NCBI GenBank assembly: GCA_964014735.1
Contig: CAXHBH010000031.1
Coordinates: 1 to 14,926, forward strand
DNA from: UBA7446 sp964014735
Lineage (GTDB): Bacteria; Bacteroidota; Bacteroidia; Flavobacteriales; Flavobacteriaceae
Length of the DNA: 14,926 nucleotides
Reading direction: 5' to 3'
Part shown: positions 1 through 8,213 of the stretch, piece by piece
Numbering within the stretch: position 1 is the first letter of the stretch
Layout of the letters: every line of letters starts with the position of its first letter
Translations under genes and position numbers: made by a program
The notes under the pieces: model-generated
Databases searched by the model: none
The model's input: only the letters and a program-made list of their open reading frames with translations
Told to the model about the DNA's origin: nothing

Positions 1-43
1 ACGACGAACTTCGTCGGCAGCGTCAGATGTGTATAAGAGACAG
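1..43 (+). other. Nextera/Tn5 sequencing adapter (artefact)
   Basis: Positions 11-24 are the Nextera read-1 primer start and 25-43 are the 19-base Tn5 mosaic end (AGATGTGTATAAGAGACAG). The preceding bases fit an 8-base i5 index (GACGAACT) plus the end of the P5 oligonucleotide. This is library DNA, not genome. The biological sequence begins at 44. Confidence 0.98.
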
Positions 44-44
44 G

Positions 45-751
45 TTGCTCAATGCTGTAGTTGTAGATTGTGAAGTACGCAATATCGCACTTTTATCCTA
101 TTGCATCGACAGGTATTGCCCACATATTTCATTAATCGCATTATTTTAAAAAAAAACAAAGGCTATTTCTTTTTTGAGAAATAACAAGCCTGACATTCTA
201 TTTTGGATATTATTTTTGACGATGGAAGCGGCTTCGATATTTTGGAAGTCATAGATTTCGAAAATATAAATATCGTAATGTGTTCTGCACATGACGAATT
301 TGCCCTAAAAGCAATTAGGTATTAGCTAACAGATTATTTGCTTAAACCTATTGAAATTCAAGATTTAATCTCTACTGTTGAATAAATTCAAAATGAAATA
401 AAGAAAAGCAATGAAAAACAAGTGTTTGATGCTTCTCTTTTTAAATCTTCTGGCAGTGCCTTAGCAACAGTAAACCAAAGGATTGCAATTTCTGAAAAAT
501 TTAGTGTTGATTTTATTTTCCATTGATGAAATTTTATGTGTAGAAACACATAAGGGTACTCATAAAACAGAAATCGTACTAAAACATCATAAAAAAGGGA
601 AACATATATTGTTGTAAAACCATTACTTGAAATGGAGAAAAAATTACCTAATCATATCTTTTTTAGGGTCAGCCTTGCGTCCATTGTTAATGTTAAGGCC
701 ACTCGAACCGTCCATCGAAACATGCAGTATACCCTAACCTTGACAAATTGA
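45..751 (+). pseudogene. Decayed LytTR-family response regulator
   Basis: Conceptual translation across several frames gives a receiver domain followed by a LytTR DNA-binding domain. From 45 one frame reads AVVVDCEVRNIALL, which resembles the VDDE-type start of a receiver. A second frame (from about 216) reads DDGSGFDILE, then CSAHDEFALKAIRY, stop, LTDYLLKPIEIQDL. The last part carries the K-P of the receiver active site. A third frame reads IDEILCVETHKG, and a fourth YIVVKPLLEMEKKLPNHIFF then RVSLASIVNV, typical of LytTR domains, ending with TGA at 749-751. One extra T near 205-210 would restore the phospho-acceptor stretch LFLDIIFDDG. In-frame TAG and TAA stops stand where Gln would be expected. 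With at least three frameshifts and several stops it cannot make a working regulator. The 5' end is cut by the fragment end. Such regulators normally pair with a membrane histidine kinase, which is not visible here. Confidence 0.85.
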
Positions 752-830
752 TATCGTATCTAAATCCCTAGAACTGGATATAAACTATTGATTTCCTTAA
801 TTGTGAAAACATACGAAACGATCATATAAC

Positions 831-861
831 TTTTTTATTACCTCAGGCTTCCGTATTTTTG
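831..861 (+). promoter_or_regulatory. Possible Bacteroidota promoter, nearly leaderless, for rocD
   Basis: TATTTTTG at 854-861 matches the TAnnTTTG (-7) consensus of Bacteroidota housekeeping promoters and lies four bases before the rocD ATG. Transcription would start at or just before the start codon. A T-run at 831-834 sits 19 bases upstream, where the -33 TTTG element is expected, but it lacks the G, so the match is partial. The rest of the 752-865 gap shows no other gene or clear hairpin. Confidence 0.33.
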
Positions 862-865
862 TTAT

Positions 866-2107
866 ATGGTAACTGATACTAGTCTTACAGAACAATTCAT
901 AGAACTTGAGTACACGCACGGCGCACATAATTACCATCCCTTACCTGTTGTTCTTTCAGAGGGTAAAGGTGTTTTTGTGTGGGATGTTGAAGGAAAAAAG
1001 TATTATGATTTTTTGTCAGCTTATTCTGCTATTAATCAAGGGCATTGCCACCCTAAAATATTAGCAGCATTAACTAATCAAGCTAAACGTTTAACACTTA
1101 CTTCTAGAGCATTTTACAATGATGTTCTTGGTGAATTTGAGGCTTACATTACCAATTTGTTTGGTTATGATAAAGTTCTACCCATGAATACCGGGGTTGA
1201 AGGAGGCGAAACAGCTAATAAATTAGCTCGTAAATGGGGATACATTAAAAAAAATATTCCCGAAAATAAAGCACGAATTATTTTTGCTAGGGGTAATTTT
1301 TGGGGGCGTACTTTAGCTGCTATTTCTAGTTCTGATGACCCTGTTTCCTATCAAGGCTTTGGGCCATATATGCCTGGTTACGAATTAGTTCCATATAATG
1401 ACTTAGACGCATTAGAAGCTGAATTTAAAGATCCCAATGTTTGTGCATTTATGGTGGAGCCTATTCAAGGCGAAGCAGGAGTTGTGGTTCCAGATGAAGG
1501 TTATTTATCTGGGATTAGATCACTATGTGATAAATACAATGTTTTGTTTATTGCTGATGAGGTTCAAACAGGTATAGCTCGAACCGGCAGAATGTTAGCG
1601 ACAGACTATGAAGATGCTAGACCAGATATTTTAATTTTAGGAAAAGCATTATCAGGTGGATTTTTTCCTGTTTCAGTAGTTTTAGCTAATGACGAAGTGA
1701 TGATGTGCATTAAGCCTGGTGAACATGGGTCTACTTTTGGAGGAAATCCAATTGCTGCAGCTGTGGCTACGGCAGCACTTCGAGTTGTTGAAGACGAAGA
1801 ACTCGCATTAAATGCCCGAAAGCTTGGAAAGGTTTTTAGGGAGCAGATGAATAACTATATCCAATCTAGCAATATTGTGACTTTGGTACGTGGAAGGGGT
1901 TTGCTTAATGCTATTGTTATTAACGACAGCCCTGAAAGTGACACTGCTTGGAATATTTGTATGGCCTTGAAAGAAAATGGATTACTGGCTAAACCCACAC
2001 ATGGTAATATCATCCGTTTTGCACCGCCACTGGTGATGACCGAGGATCAATTATTAGATTGTGTTAACATCATAATATCAACACTTAAAACTTTCGATCC
2101 GAAGTAG
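866..2107 (+). CDS. rocD: Ornithine aminotransferase (ornithine--oxo-acid transaminase)
   Basis: PLP enzyme that moves the delta-amino group of L-ornithine to 2-oxoglutarate, giving glutamate-5-semialdehyde (linked to proline) and glutamate. It acts in the cytoplasm in arginine/ornithine catabolism and proline supply. The 413 residues match the usual family length. The N-terminus has the typical GAHNYHPLPVVLSEGKG stretch, followed by YDFLSAYSAINQGHCHPK. The PLP-binding aspartate is in IADEVQTG (D231). The Schiff-base lysine is K260 in LGKALSGG. GSTFGGNP follows, as in class III aminotransferases. The family signatures are clear enough to separate it from acetylornithine aminotransferase. The ATG at 866 gives a full-length N-terminus and no ribosome-binding site is visible. 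The cysteine desulfurase gene starts only 4 bases after the stop, so the two are probably cotranscribed. Confidence 0.93.
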   Translation: MVTDTSLTEQFIELEYTHGAHNYHPLPVVLSEGKGVFVWDVEGKKYYDFLSAYSAINQGHCHPKILAALTNQAKRLTLTSRAFYNDVLGEFEAYITNLFGYDKVLPMNTGVEGGETANKLARKWGYIKKNIPENKARIIFARGNFWGRTLAAISSSDDPVSYQGFGPYMPGYELVPYNDLDALEAEFKDPNVCAFMVEPIQGEAGVVVPDEGYLSGIRSLCDKYNVLFIADEVQTGIARTGRMLATDYEDARPDILILGKALSGGFFPVSVVLANDEVMMCIKPGEHGSTFGGNPIAAAVATAALRVVEDEELALNARKLGKVFREQMNNYIQSSNIVTLVRGRGLLNAIVINDSPESDTAWNICMALKENGLLAKPTHGNIIRFAPPLVMTEDQLLDCVNIIISTLKTFDPK

Positions 2108-2111
2108 TTTT

Positions 2112-3260
2112 ATGGAAATGATTTATTTTGATAATGCTGCGACTACTTCAATTTACCCTGAAGTAATCAAAGTTATGTTTGATACCATGCAAGAGGATTT
2201 TGGCAACCCTTCTTCTGTCCATGCTGCAGGACGTTCTGCTAAGGCCAAAATAGAATCTGCACGGAAGTCTATTGCTAAGCAAATGGGTGTTTTACCCAAA
2301 GAAATCATTTTTACTTCAGGTGGCACAGAGGGAGACAACAGTGTATTGCAATCTGCTTTACATCATTTGGGAATTCGTCACTTTATAAGTTCTCCAATAG
2401 AACACCACGCAGTCCTTCACACATTAGAACACATGGCTGAGCAAGGACTTATTCAACTAGACTTGGTCAAAGTACTTCCTAGTGGTTTACCCGATATGGA
2501 TGACTTAATGTGCTTGTTGGCTAAGAATGATGAAAAGAAAATGGTAAGCTTGATACATGTCAATAACGAGGTAGGCACCATATTAGACCTTGAAGCTGTT
2601 GGAAATCTATGTCACCAGCACAACGCTTTATTCCATACCGATACTGTTCAATCCATTGGGCACTTCTCATTAGATTTCGGATTGCTTCCAGTAGATTTTG
2701 CCGTTGCATCTGCCCACAAATTTCACGGGCCTAAGGGAGTAGGTTTTTTGTATATCAAAAAGGATATAGGCTTAAGTAGTTTGATTTTTGGAGGCTCACA
2801 AGAACGTGGATTAAGAGCAGGAACAGAAGCTGTTCATAATATCGTTGGTATGGAAACAGCTCTTCAAATTTCTTGTAAGCGAATGGAAAAAGACGCTTTG
2901 TATATCAAGGATTTAAAAACCTACTTTCTCGCTCAATTAAGTTCAGCTATGCCTGGTACAAAGTTTAATGGTGCTTCAGGAGATATTGAAAACAGCACTT
3001 ATACAATTGTTAATGCACGCCTTCCTCTCGATGAGAAGAAAGCACAACTCTTGGCTTTTAATCTTGATTTACAAGGGATATGCTGCTCAAAGGGAAGTGC
3101 TTGTCAGTCAGGCAGTGATTCTGGTTCTCATGTATTGCAAAACTTGTTAACTTCTGTTCAAAACAAATTGCCTTCTTTGCGTTTTTCTTTTTCAGTAAAC
3201 AACACAAAAAAAGAAATTGACAAGTTAATACATGCACTTGTCAACTATTCTAAAAGCTAG
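2112..3260 (+). CDS. Cysteine desulfurase (NifS/IscS-like, class V aminotransferase fold)
   Basis: Cytoplasmic PLP enzyme that takes sulfur from L-cysteine to form a persulfide and alanine, feeding Fe-S cluster assembly or tRNA thiolation. Its 382 residues are normal for the family. It starts with MIYFDNAATT, then FGNPSSVHAAGR, FTSGGTEGDN and SPIEHHAVL. The PLP lysine is K203 in ASAHKFHGPKG. RAGTEAVHNI follows. The sulfur-accepting cysteine is C331 in SKGSACQSGS, preceded by an adjacent Cys pair (C324-C325). It has the full NifS/IscS architecture, but no iscU, sufBCD or tRNA-thiolation gene adjoins it, so its sulfur acceptor cannot be told from context. The start is 4 bases after the rocD stop; M3 at 2118 is an alternative start. 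Its 3' end overlaps the convergent TonB receptor gene by four bases and holds that operon's terminator hairpin. Confidence 0.92.
   Translation: MEMIYFDNAATTSIYPEVIKVMFDTMQEDFGNPSSVHAAGRSAKAKIESARKSIAKQMGVLPKEIIFTSGGTEGDNSVLQSALHHLGIRHFISSPIEHHAVLHTLEHMAEQGLIQLDLVKVLPSGLPDMDDLMCLLAKNDEKKMVSLIHVNNEVGTILDLEAVGNLCHQHNALFHTDTVQSIGHFSLDFGLLPVDFAVASAHKFHGPKGVGFLYIKKDIGLSSLIFGGSQERGLRAGTEAVHNIVGMETALQISCKRMEKDALYIKDLKTYFLAQLSSAMPGTKFNGASGDIENSTYTIVNARLPLDEKKAQLLAFNLDLQGICCSKGSACQSGSDSGSHVLQNLLTSVQNKLPSLRFSFSVNNTKKEIDKLIHALVNYSKS
3206..3244 (-). terminator. Rho-independent terminator of the M23/TonB-receptor operon, inside the opposing gene
   Basis: TTGACAAGT (3217-3225) and ACTTGTCAA (3236-3244) form a perfect 9-bp inverted repeat with a 10-base loop. 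Read on the - strand, the hairpin lies 12 bases past the TonB-receptor stop and is followed by TTTCTTTTTTT, the order expected of an intrinsic terminator. On the + strand there is no T-run after it, so it should act in one direction. It lies wholly within the last 55 bases of the cysteine desulfurase coding sequence. Confidence 0.75.
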
Positions 3261-5701
3261 AGCTTTGCTTTAATTTTGATGTTAAACACACGTGGAGTCA
3301 TGTAGTTTGCAATTGCAAATTGGCGCTGAGTGTAAACATCCCTTACCCAAGTATTGGTAATTGCGTTTTGCACATTGAATATATTGAAAATCTCAAACCC
3401 AACTTCAAGTTCTTTAAAAGCACTAAAGGTGTTTCTAAAGCGTGTATCATCTTTTATGACATATGAGAAACCAATATCAGCACGTTTATAGTTTCGTAAT
3501 CTGTTCTGATAATTGTATGCATCTGCATAGCTGGGTGAACCACCTGGGAGGCCAGTATTGTAAACCAAGTTTAAGTTCATTTTTAAGAAAGGCAACCTTG
3601 GCACATAATCTTGAAAAAGCATGGCAAATTTTAATCTTTGGTCTGTGGGTCTGGGAATATTGCCTCGATTATTTTGATTTTCTGTAGCTTTTAATAGCCC
3701 TACGCTTATCCAAGACTCTGTGCCTGAAACAAATTCACCATTTAGGCGCATGTCTAATCCAAATACCTGTGCCTCTGTATCGTTGTTAGCAGCATATCTA
3801 ATACGAACATTTTCCAGTGTATATGGATTAACGTCCCACAAGTATTTGTAGTAAGCAGAGGCCATAAAAACAAAAGGCCTTTTCCAAAGCTTAAATGTAC
3901 GATCTTGACTTAACACTGCGTGAATGGATTGTTGTGGTTTTACTGATGGGTTTATTTTTCCATCAATGCCTCTCAACTCTTTATAAAATGGTGCTTGGGT
4001 ATAATTCCCAAAGGATAAACGTGTTACGATATTAGGATTGTCTACAGGCTGAAAGCTTAATTGAGCACGCGGACTAATAAATGTACTTCCCGAATTACTG
4101 AAGTTTGATAAACTCCAATGATGCGTGCGAATTCCGGCTGATAGCCATGCTATCTTTTTACCCATCAAAAAACGATTATTCCATTGTACATAACCCGAAA
4201 TCCTGTTCAAAGTACTTTGTTGCGTAGCCCTTATGTCATTAAAAAATGTTACTGGACCTTCAAAAGGTATATAAGGTTGGTTGTTTTTCGCATTGATATT
4301 GGGTGGTCGTATGGAAAAACCTGCTGAGTCTACTTTTTCCCATTCCACGATTCGATCACGTATTTTTTCTGACTTAATTTCTATACCCCAGCGAAGTTCC
4401 TGTTTCTCTAGCTGATGCTTGCCTGAAACAATAACAGATGTTATAAGAGCATCAAAGTCATTTCTTCCGTGTGTATGCTGACTACCAATCCCCTCAGCAA
4501 ATGACACGTCACCCAAATTTTCCGTTCCAATTTCCGTATTTGGAGTACCAAGTAAATATTGTCCAATAATATCAAAATACTCTTGTTCTTGCGTATGATA
4601 AACAGAAGTTGTCAATATATATTGGTTATTTTTAGATGGCTGAAAAGAGATCTTTAGCGCACCTAAATAAGTTTGGTAAATATCTTTTTCACTACCATTA
4701 TAATAAACCAATAAGGCACGTGGGTCACTTACGGTTCCAAAATTTGTTTGTCTTGTTTTGGGGTCATAATTGTATACATTTTTAGAAATGGAGCCCAGAA
4801 ATTGAAATTTTAGCTTTTCAGTTTTTCGATAACTTATAAAAGATTGTAAATCTGTAAACAAAGGCTGGTATTGCGCACTGGTTTCTTTTTGGTTTACAAG
4901 CAGCTGATTATTTCTATAGCGTGCACCTATAATTGACGACCACTTACCTTTTGCATTACCATAGCTTACACCACCCCCTAATAAATTGGCGTCAACATTC
5001 AATTCTTTTTTTGTTGGTGTTTTATAAGTTATATCCAATACTGAGGAAAGTTTATCGCCATAACGAGACTCAAAACCACCGGCCTTGAAAGTTACTTTTT
5101 GAATTAGATCAGGATTTAGAAAACTTAAGCCTTCTTGCTGGCCAGCGCGAATAAGTGTTGGCCTATATACCTCAATACCATTCACGTAAACCAAATTTTC
5201 ATCATAATTACCTCCTCTGACCGCATATTGCGTACTGAGTTCATTGTTTGAATTCACTCCAGGAAGGCTTAAGAGTAGGTTTTCAACACCTGCATTTGCT
5301 CCAGAAATACTTCTTACTGTTTTAGGAGATAATACGGTAACGCCGTTAATTCTTGCAGCTTGATTCCCCAAGACCACTACTTCGCCTATTTGCGCATTTT
5401 TGGTGTTCATAACAGGGTGAAGCTCTTGAATGGAACCAGGCTGTGGATTAATTGTTAATACAATCTTTTCATGGGTTATATGAGAGAAGGTTATGACTAA
5501 TTTATTTTCAGCATGAATATTCAATTGGTAAAAGCCGTTTTCGTTTGTTATAGTGCCTAGACCAGTATTTGTGCTCACTGTGACATAGGGAATAGGTTCT
5601 TGGCTATCGTTGGTTATGATACCTTGTAGAGTTATGTTTTGCGCAGATAATATCAAATGACAACTTAAGTAGCATAAAACAATAAGCGCTATTTTTTTCA
5701 T
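3257..5701 (-). CDS. TonB-dependent outer-membrane receptor with carboxypeptidase-regulatory-like domain
   Basis: Outer-membrane transporter expected to take up a substrate with TonB/ExbBD energy; the substrate is unknown. The 814 residues begin with a signal peptide (about 1-20, cut before QN). A CarboxypepD_reg-like beta-sandwich follows at about 22-105 (LQGIITNDSQEPIPYVTV, ENGFYQL), typical of Bacteroidota receptors. The plug domain is at about 115-230 (VENLLLSLPGV, QYAVRGGNYDENLVYVNGIE, GGFESRYGDKLSSVLDI). The rest is a 22-strand-type barrel with alternating aromatic/polar strands, ending in FNIKIKAKL with a hydrophobic penultimate pattern. No SusD partner is nearby, so a glycan-type SusCD role is not supported. 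The ATG at 5701 overlaps the stop of the upstream M23 peptidase gene (ATGA), which implies translational coupling. Confidence 0.88.
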   Translation of the reverse strand: MKKIALIVLCYLSCHLILSAQNITLQGIITNDSQEPIPYVTVSTNTGLGTITNENGFYQLNIHAENKLVITFSHITHEKIVLTINPQPGSIQELHPVMNTKNAQIGEVVVLGNQAARINGVTVLSPKTVRSISGANAGVENLLLSLPGVNSNNELSTQYAVRGGNYDENLVYVNGIEVYRPTLIRAGQQEGLSFLNPDLIQKVTFKAGGFESRYGDKLSSVLDITYKTPTKKELNVDANLLGGGVSYGNAKGKWSSIIGARYRNNQLLVNQKETSAQYQPLFTDLQSFISYRKTEKLKFQFLGSISKNVYNYDPKTRQTNFGTVSDPRALLVYYNGSEKDIYQTYLGALKISFQPSKNNQYILTTSVYHTQEQEYFDIIGQYLLGTPNTEIGTENLGDVSFAEGIGSQHTHGRNDFDALITSVIVSGKHQLEKQELRWGIEIKSEKIRDRIVEWEKVDSAGFSIRPPNINAKNNQPYIPFEGPVTFFNDIRATQQSTLNRISGYVQWNNRFLMGKKIAWLSAGIRTHHWSLSNFSNSGSTFISPRAQLSFQPVDNPNIVTRLSFGNYTQAPFYKELRGIDGKINPSVKPQQSIHAVLSQDRTFKLWKRPFVFMASAYYKYLWDVNPYTLENVRIRYAANNDTEAQVFGLDMRLNGEFVSGTESWISVGLLKATENQNNRGNIPRPTDQRLKFAMLFQDYVPRLPFLKMNLNLVYNTGLPGGSPSYADAYNYQNRLRNYKRADIGFSYVIKDDTRFRNTFSAFKELEVGFEIFNIFNVQNAITNTWVRDVYTQRQFAIANYMTPRVFNIKIKAKL

Positions 5702-7353
5702 TCTTTACGATAAAATGTTGTTTCAAATGTAGTGCTGTTACCGACTTTATCCCAAACAATTAGCTTTAATTTATGTTTTGTTTTTTTGAGTTTTACCGGA
5801 TCTCGGAATCGAAACGTGAGTTCTTTTTTCTTTTGTTCATACTCAAACAAAATCCACTTATTGTTTAAATACCCTTCATAGCGGCCAATACCAGTACCAA
5901 TGTCATCAATTGTAAATCGAATATCTTTCTCAAGTGAAATCCAACGATTACTGATTTTCTTTTGATCTACAATTACAGGAGGTATGCTGTCTGCTAATAT
6001 TGTTATAGCCCCAGCACTTTTTAGCTTTGCTGAAAACTGCCCTTTCATGTTTTTATTTGCCACAAATTCCCAATGCTTATTTCGCTTTAACGCCAAATAA
6101 GCCCCCTTAAGTGTTTTTTCTTTTTCCATTGTCAATGAATATGGCTTGTTAAAATAAGCGTAATCGTTGGAAATATTTAGGGTGTCACCATCCATTTCGA
6201 TATCCAATGGAGTTGGTTGACTAAAGGTTTTTGCGTTTATATATAAGCTGGCATCAGCTAATTGAATCATATAGTCTCTTTTGGGAAAAATCATTTTACC
6301 AGGCGTTGGGGATTTTTTTGTTACCCAAACTTCTTCGGATTTCCCCACAATTGGCACTTGTAAATAGACCTTATTACCAGTGACATCACTGATACTTATC
6401 TTATATGTCAAATTTGTTCCCGCTTCAACATTAATAAGCCCATTGTTTGTGTAATTAGCAAAGGAAACTGGTGATGTATGAGTGTTAAAAAGCTGCATCA
6501 CTTTCTTTTTTGTGTCTATGTACAATGGGTAGTCAATCAATTTATGCATTTCACTAGTATCATCAAATGAAAGCGTATCAAATTGAATTTCAAAACATGG
6601 TGTGCTATCAATAGCTGCCTCTATTTTAAATGCTCCATTTTTATAAAAGGACTCATTTTGTCTGTCAAAATGCTCTACACCAAAACCAATTGTTCCAATG
6701 GCATTTATGGAGTCAGCAATATATAGACTGTCATTTTTTTTGGTAATAGCCAATTGAATCTGCTCTTCTGACCTGTTAATGACACCATCTATAGGGTAGC
6801 CAACGAGTTGTACAATATTTGGTTTTCTCGTATCAGTTATATTGTCATTAACCAAAAGTGGATTGAAAGGAATTTGGTTTGCAGTTGTTCTTATTTCAAA
6901 ATGCAAGTGAGGTCCAAATGACGAACCTGTATTTCCCGAATACCCAATCAGGCTACCTTTTTTAACAGTAATTTGGTCAGGATCTAGGTAAAATTCAATA
7001 TTGTAGCTCTTTAGCTTGTATTGTTTTTTACGAACATGTGGAATGATTTCTGGGCTGTATCGCTGTAGGTGTGCATAAACACTTGTAACCCCATCAGGAT
7101 GATTGATGTATAGTACTTTTCCATATCCGCCTTGCTCAATTTTAATACGGGATACATAGCCATCTTCAATGGCACGCAAAGCCAAACCTTTTTTTCCCTT
7201 GGTGCGAATATCAATTCCTGCATGGAAATGTGTGCCTCTAAGCTCTGCAAAGGTTCCCGATAATTGGATGGGAATGTCTATGGGTGGGTGATAATCCTGC
7301 GCATGAACAAAACTACTCATAAGTAAAATAGATAGTAAGATTGAGCTTTTCAT
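5698..7353 (-). CDS. Secreted M23-family metallopeptidase (LytM-like) with C-terminal beta domain
   Basis: Predicted periplasmic or surface zinc endopeptidase acting on peptidoglycan cross-bridges. A signal peptide covers about 1-18 (cut after VHA). The M23 domain lies at about 30-165 with the full set of metal and catalytic residues: H44 and D48 in HFHAGIDI, H95 in VYAHL, and H149-L-H151 in GPHLHFEIR. All key residues are present, so it is likely active rather than a degenerate activator such as EnvC/NlpD. About 380 residues follow. They look like beta-rich modules, ending in an Ig-like stretch (IDDIGTGIGRYEGYLNNKW, IVWDKVGNSTTF) that could bind wall or protein partners. It is the first gene of the operon; its stop overlaps the TonB-receptor start by four bases. 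The 92-bp gap upstream separates it from the divergent zapA operon. Confidence 0.88.
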   Translation of the reverse strand: MKSSILLSILLMSSFVHAQDYHPPIDIPIQLSGTFAELRGTHFHAGIDIRTKGKKGLALRAIEDGYVSRIKIEQGGYGKVLYINHPDGVTSVYAHLQRYSPEIIPHVRKKQYKLKSYNIEFYLDPDQITVKKGSLIGYSGNTGSSFGPHLHFEIRTTANQIPFNPLLVNDNITDTRKPNIVQLVGYPIDGVINRSEEQIQLAITKKNDSLYIADSINAIGTIGFGVEHFDRQNESFYKNGAFKIEAAIDSTPCFEIQFDTLSFDDTSEMHKLIDYPLYIDTKKKVMQLFNTHTSPVSFANYTNNGLINVEAGTNLTYKISISDVTGNKVYLQVPIVGKSEEVWVTKKSPTPGKMIFPKRDYMIQLADASLYINAKTFSQPTPLDIEMDGDTLNISNDYAYFNKPYSLTMEKEKTLKGAYLALKRNKHWEFVANKNMKGQFSAKLKSAGAITILADSIPPVIVDQKKISNRWISLEKDIRFTIDDIGTGIGRYEGYLNNKWILFEYEQKKKELTFRFRDPVKLKKTKHKLKLIVWDKVGNSTTFETTFYRKE

Positions 7354-7397
7354 GTTTTAAAGGTAAAAATATTATGACTCAAAATGCGTACTATGAA

Positions 7398-7429
7398 TTT
7401 GTTAAATGTTGACAGCTTAGGTACATTTG
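7398..7429 (+). promoter_or_regulatory. Bacteroidota-type promoter of the coiled-coil/zapA operon
   Basis: TTTG at 7398-7401 and TACATTTG at 7422-7429 match the -33 TTTG and -7 TAnnTTTG elements exactly, with a 20-base spacer. Transcription would start near 7435, leaving a leader of about 10 bases before the ATG at 7446. The promoter lies in the divergent gap shared with the M23 gene, for which I see no equally good match. Confidence 0.72.
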
Positions 7430-7445
7430 AAAGGAAATTAACCGG

Positions 7446-7748
7446 ATGAAAATACCAACCAGTGCTGTTTTAGATCAATTAGAAAATCAACTTAAGGAGT
7501 TGGTTAAAAAAATACATCAATTACAGCAATCGAAAATATCCTTAGAAACCACAGTGCTTGAGACGCAATCTAGGCTTAAAAAAAAGCAAGAAGACGCACA
7601 GGATTGGAAAGAGAAATACGAAGCCCTAAAAGCAGTCCAAGGTATTAAAACAGGTAATACAGCAGCTAAAAAACGTACCTTACATCACATCGATGCATTA
7701 ATTAACGAAATTGACTCTTGTATTGCACAAATTAAAATAGGAGACTGA
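7446..7748 (+). CDS. Small coiled-coil protein encoded just upstream of zapA
   Basis: 100 residues with no signal peptide. Residues about 6-66 form a long charged helix with heptad-like hydrophobic spacing (LDQLENQLKELVKKIHQLQ), a probable coiled coil. A shorter helix near the C-terminus reads HHIDALINEIDSCIAQI. The stop and the zapA start share one base (TGATG), so the two are surely translated together. Size, coiled coil and linkage suggest a cytoplasmic partner in cell division, similar in style to ZapB, but I cannot show homology to ZapB. The linkage of such a gene with zapA is, from memory, common in Bacteroidota. Confidence 0.78.
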   Translation: MKIPTSAVLDQLENQLKELVKKIHQLQQSKISLETTVLETQSRLKKKQEDAQDWKEKYEALKAVQGIKTGNTAAKKRTLHHIDALINEIDSCIAQIKIGD

Positions 7749-8032
7749 TGCAAAAAATTAAACTTTCAATTGCCGATAGGGTATACCCACTAAGTGTTCC
7801 GGAAGGGGAAGAAGCCATTTTGCGCGAAGCTGCAAAAAGCCTGAACCTAATGGTAGATCATTTTGAGAAAAACTACGCAGTAAAAGATAAACAAGATGTT
7901 TTGGCCATGTGTGCCCTTCAAATTGCCGTGCAATCCAGTAAGGAGGCTGATGCCAATACGACATTGCAAAGCGATATTCACAAAAAAATTGTACTTTTAA
8001 CCAAGTACTTAACGGAGCAGTTAGCTTCCTAA
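7748..8032 (+). CDS. zapA: Cell division protein ZapA
   Basis: 94-residue FtsZ-ring accessory protein; ZapA tetramers cross-link FtsZ filaments at mid-cell. The N-terminal part (KIKLSIADRVYPLSVPEGEE) is the beta-hairpin with the conserved Y-P-L-x-V-P-E-G-E-E stretch. The middle reads NYAVKDKQDVLAMCALQIA, the ZapA hallmark. The rest is an amphipathic helix forming the dimer/tetramer coiled coil. Length and motif order are standard for the short Bacteroidota ZapA. It follows the coiled-coil gene with a 1-base overlap and is followed by a 6S-like RNA, an arrangement also seen near zapA in other bacteria. Confidence 0.9.
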   Translation: MQKIKLSIADRVYPLSVPEGEEAILREAAKSLNLMVDHFEKNYAVKDKQDVLAMCALQIAVQSSKEADANTTLQSDIHKKIVLLTKYLTEQLAS

Positions 8033-8044
8033 TTACTAATCAAA

Positions 8045-8213
8045 CCTACCTACATCAGGTATATTTTTTGATAAACTCAACGCTAATTTAATTCGAAGAG
8101 GTGAGTTTTGGGTGCACAAGCAAGCCGTTTCAAAACGGATCCTTAAACATTCAGTTAGCCTCAAATATGTTTAATTCGAGTTTATGCAAAACTTACCAGA
8201 TGTAGGTTTTTTT
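8045..8213 (+). ncRNA. ssrS: Probable 6S RNA (flavobacterial type)
   Basis: The non-coding gap after zapA folds into one long interrupted rod. The ends pair over 14 positions: 8048-8061 (ACCTACATCAGGTA) with 8194-8207 (TACCAGATGTAGGT), one A-A mismatch. A second stem pairs ATAAACTC (8070-8077) with GAGTTTAT (8178-8185). A small apical hairpin CCGTT-TCAA-AACGG lies at 8129-8142. Unpaired stretches between them would make the open bubble that RNA polymerase binds in 6S RNA. The 3' stem arm runs straight into TTTTTTT, so the closing stem also serves as terminator. Location after zapA is classic for 6S genes. I cannot run a covariance model; the Flavobacteria-type 6S family (6S-Flavo) is the expected match. 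Confidence 0.72.

Noticed and set aside
3253..3266. AAAGC-TAGA-GCTTT as a + strand terminator for the rocD/cysteine desulfurase operon.
   Set aside because: The stem is only five bp, mostly A-T, and is not followed directly by a T-run.
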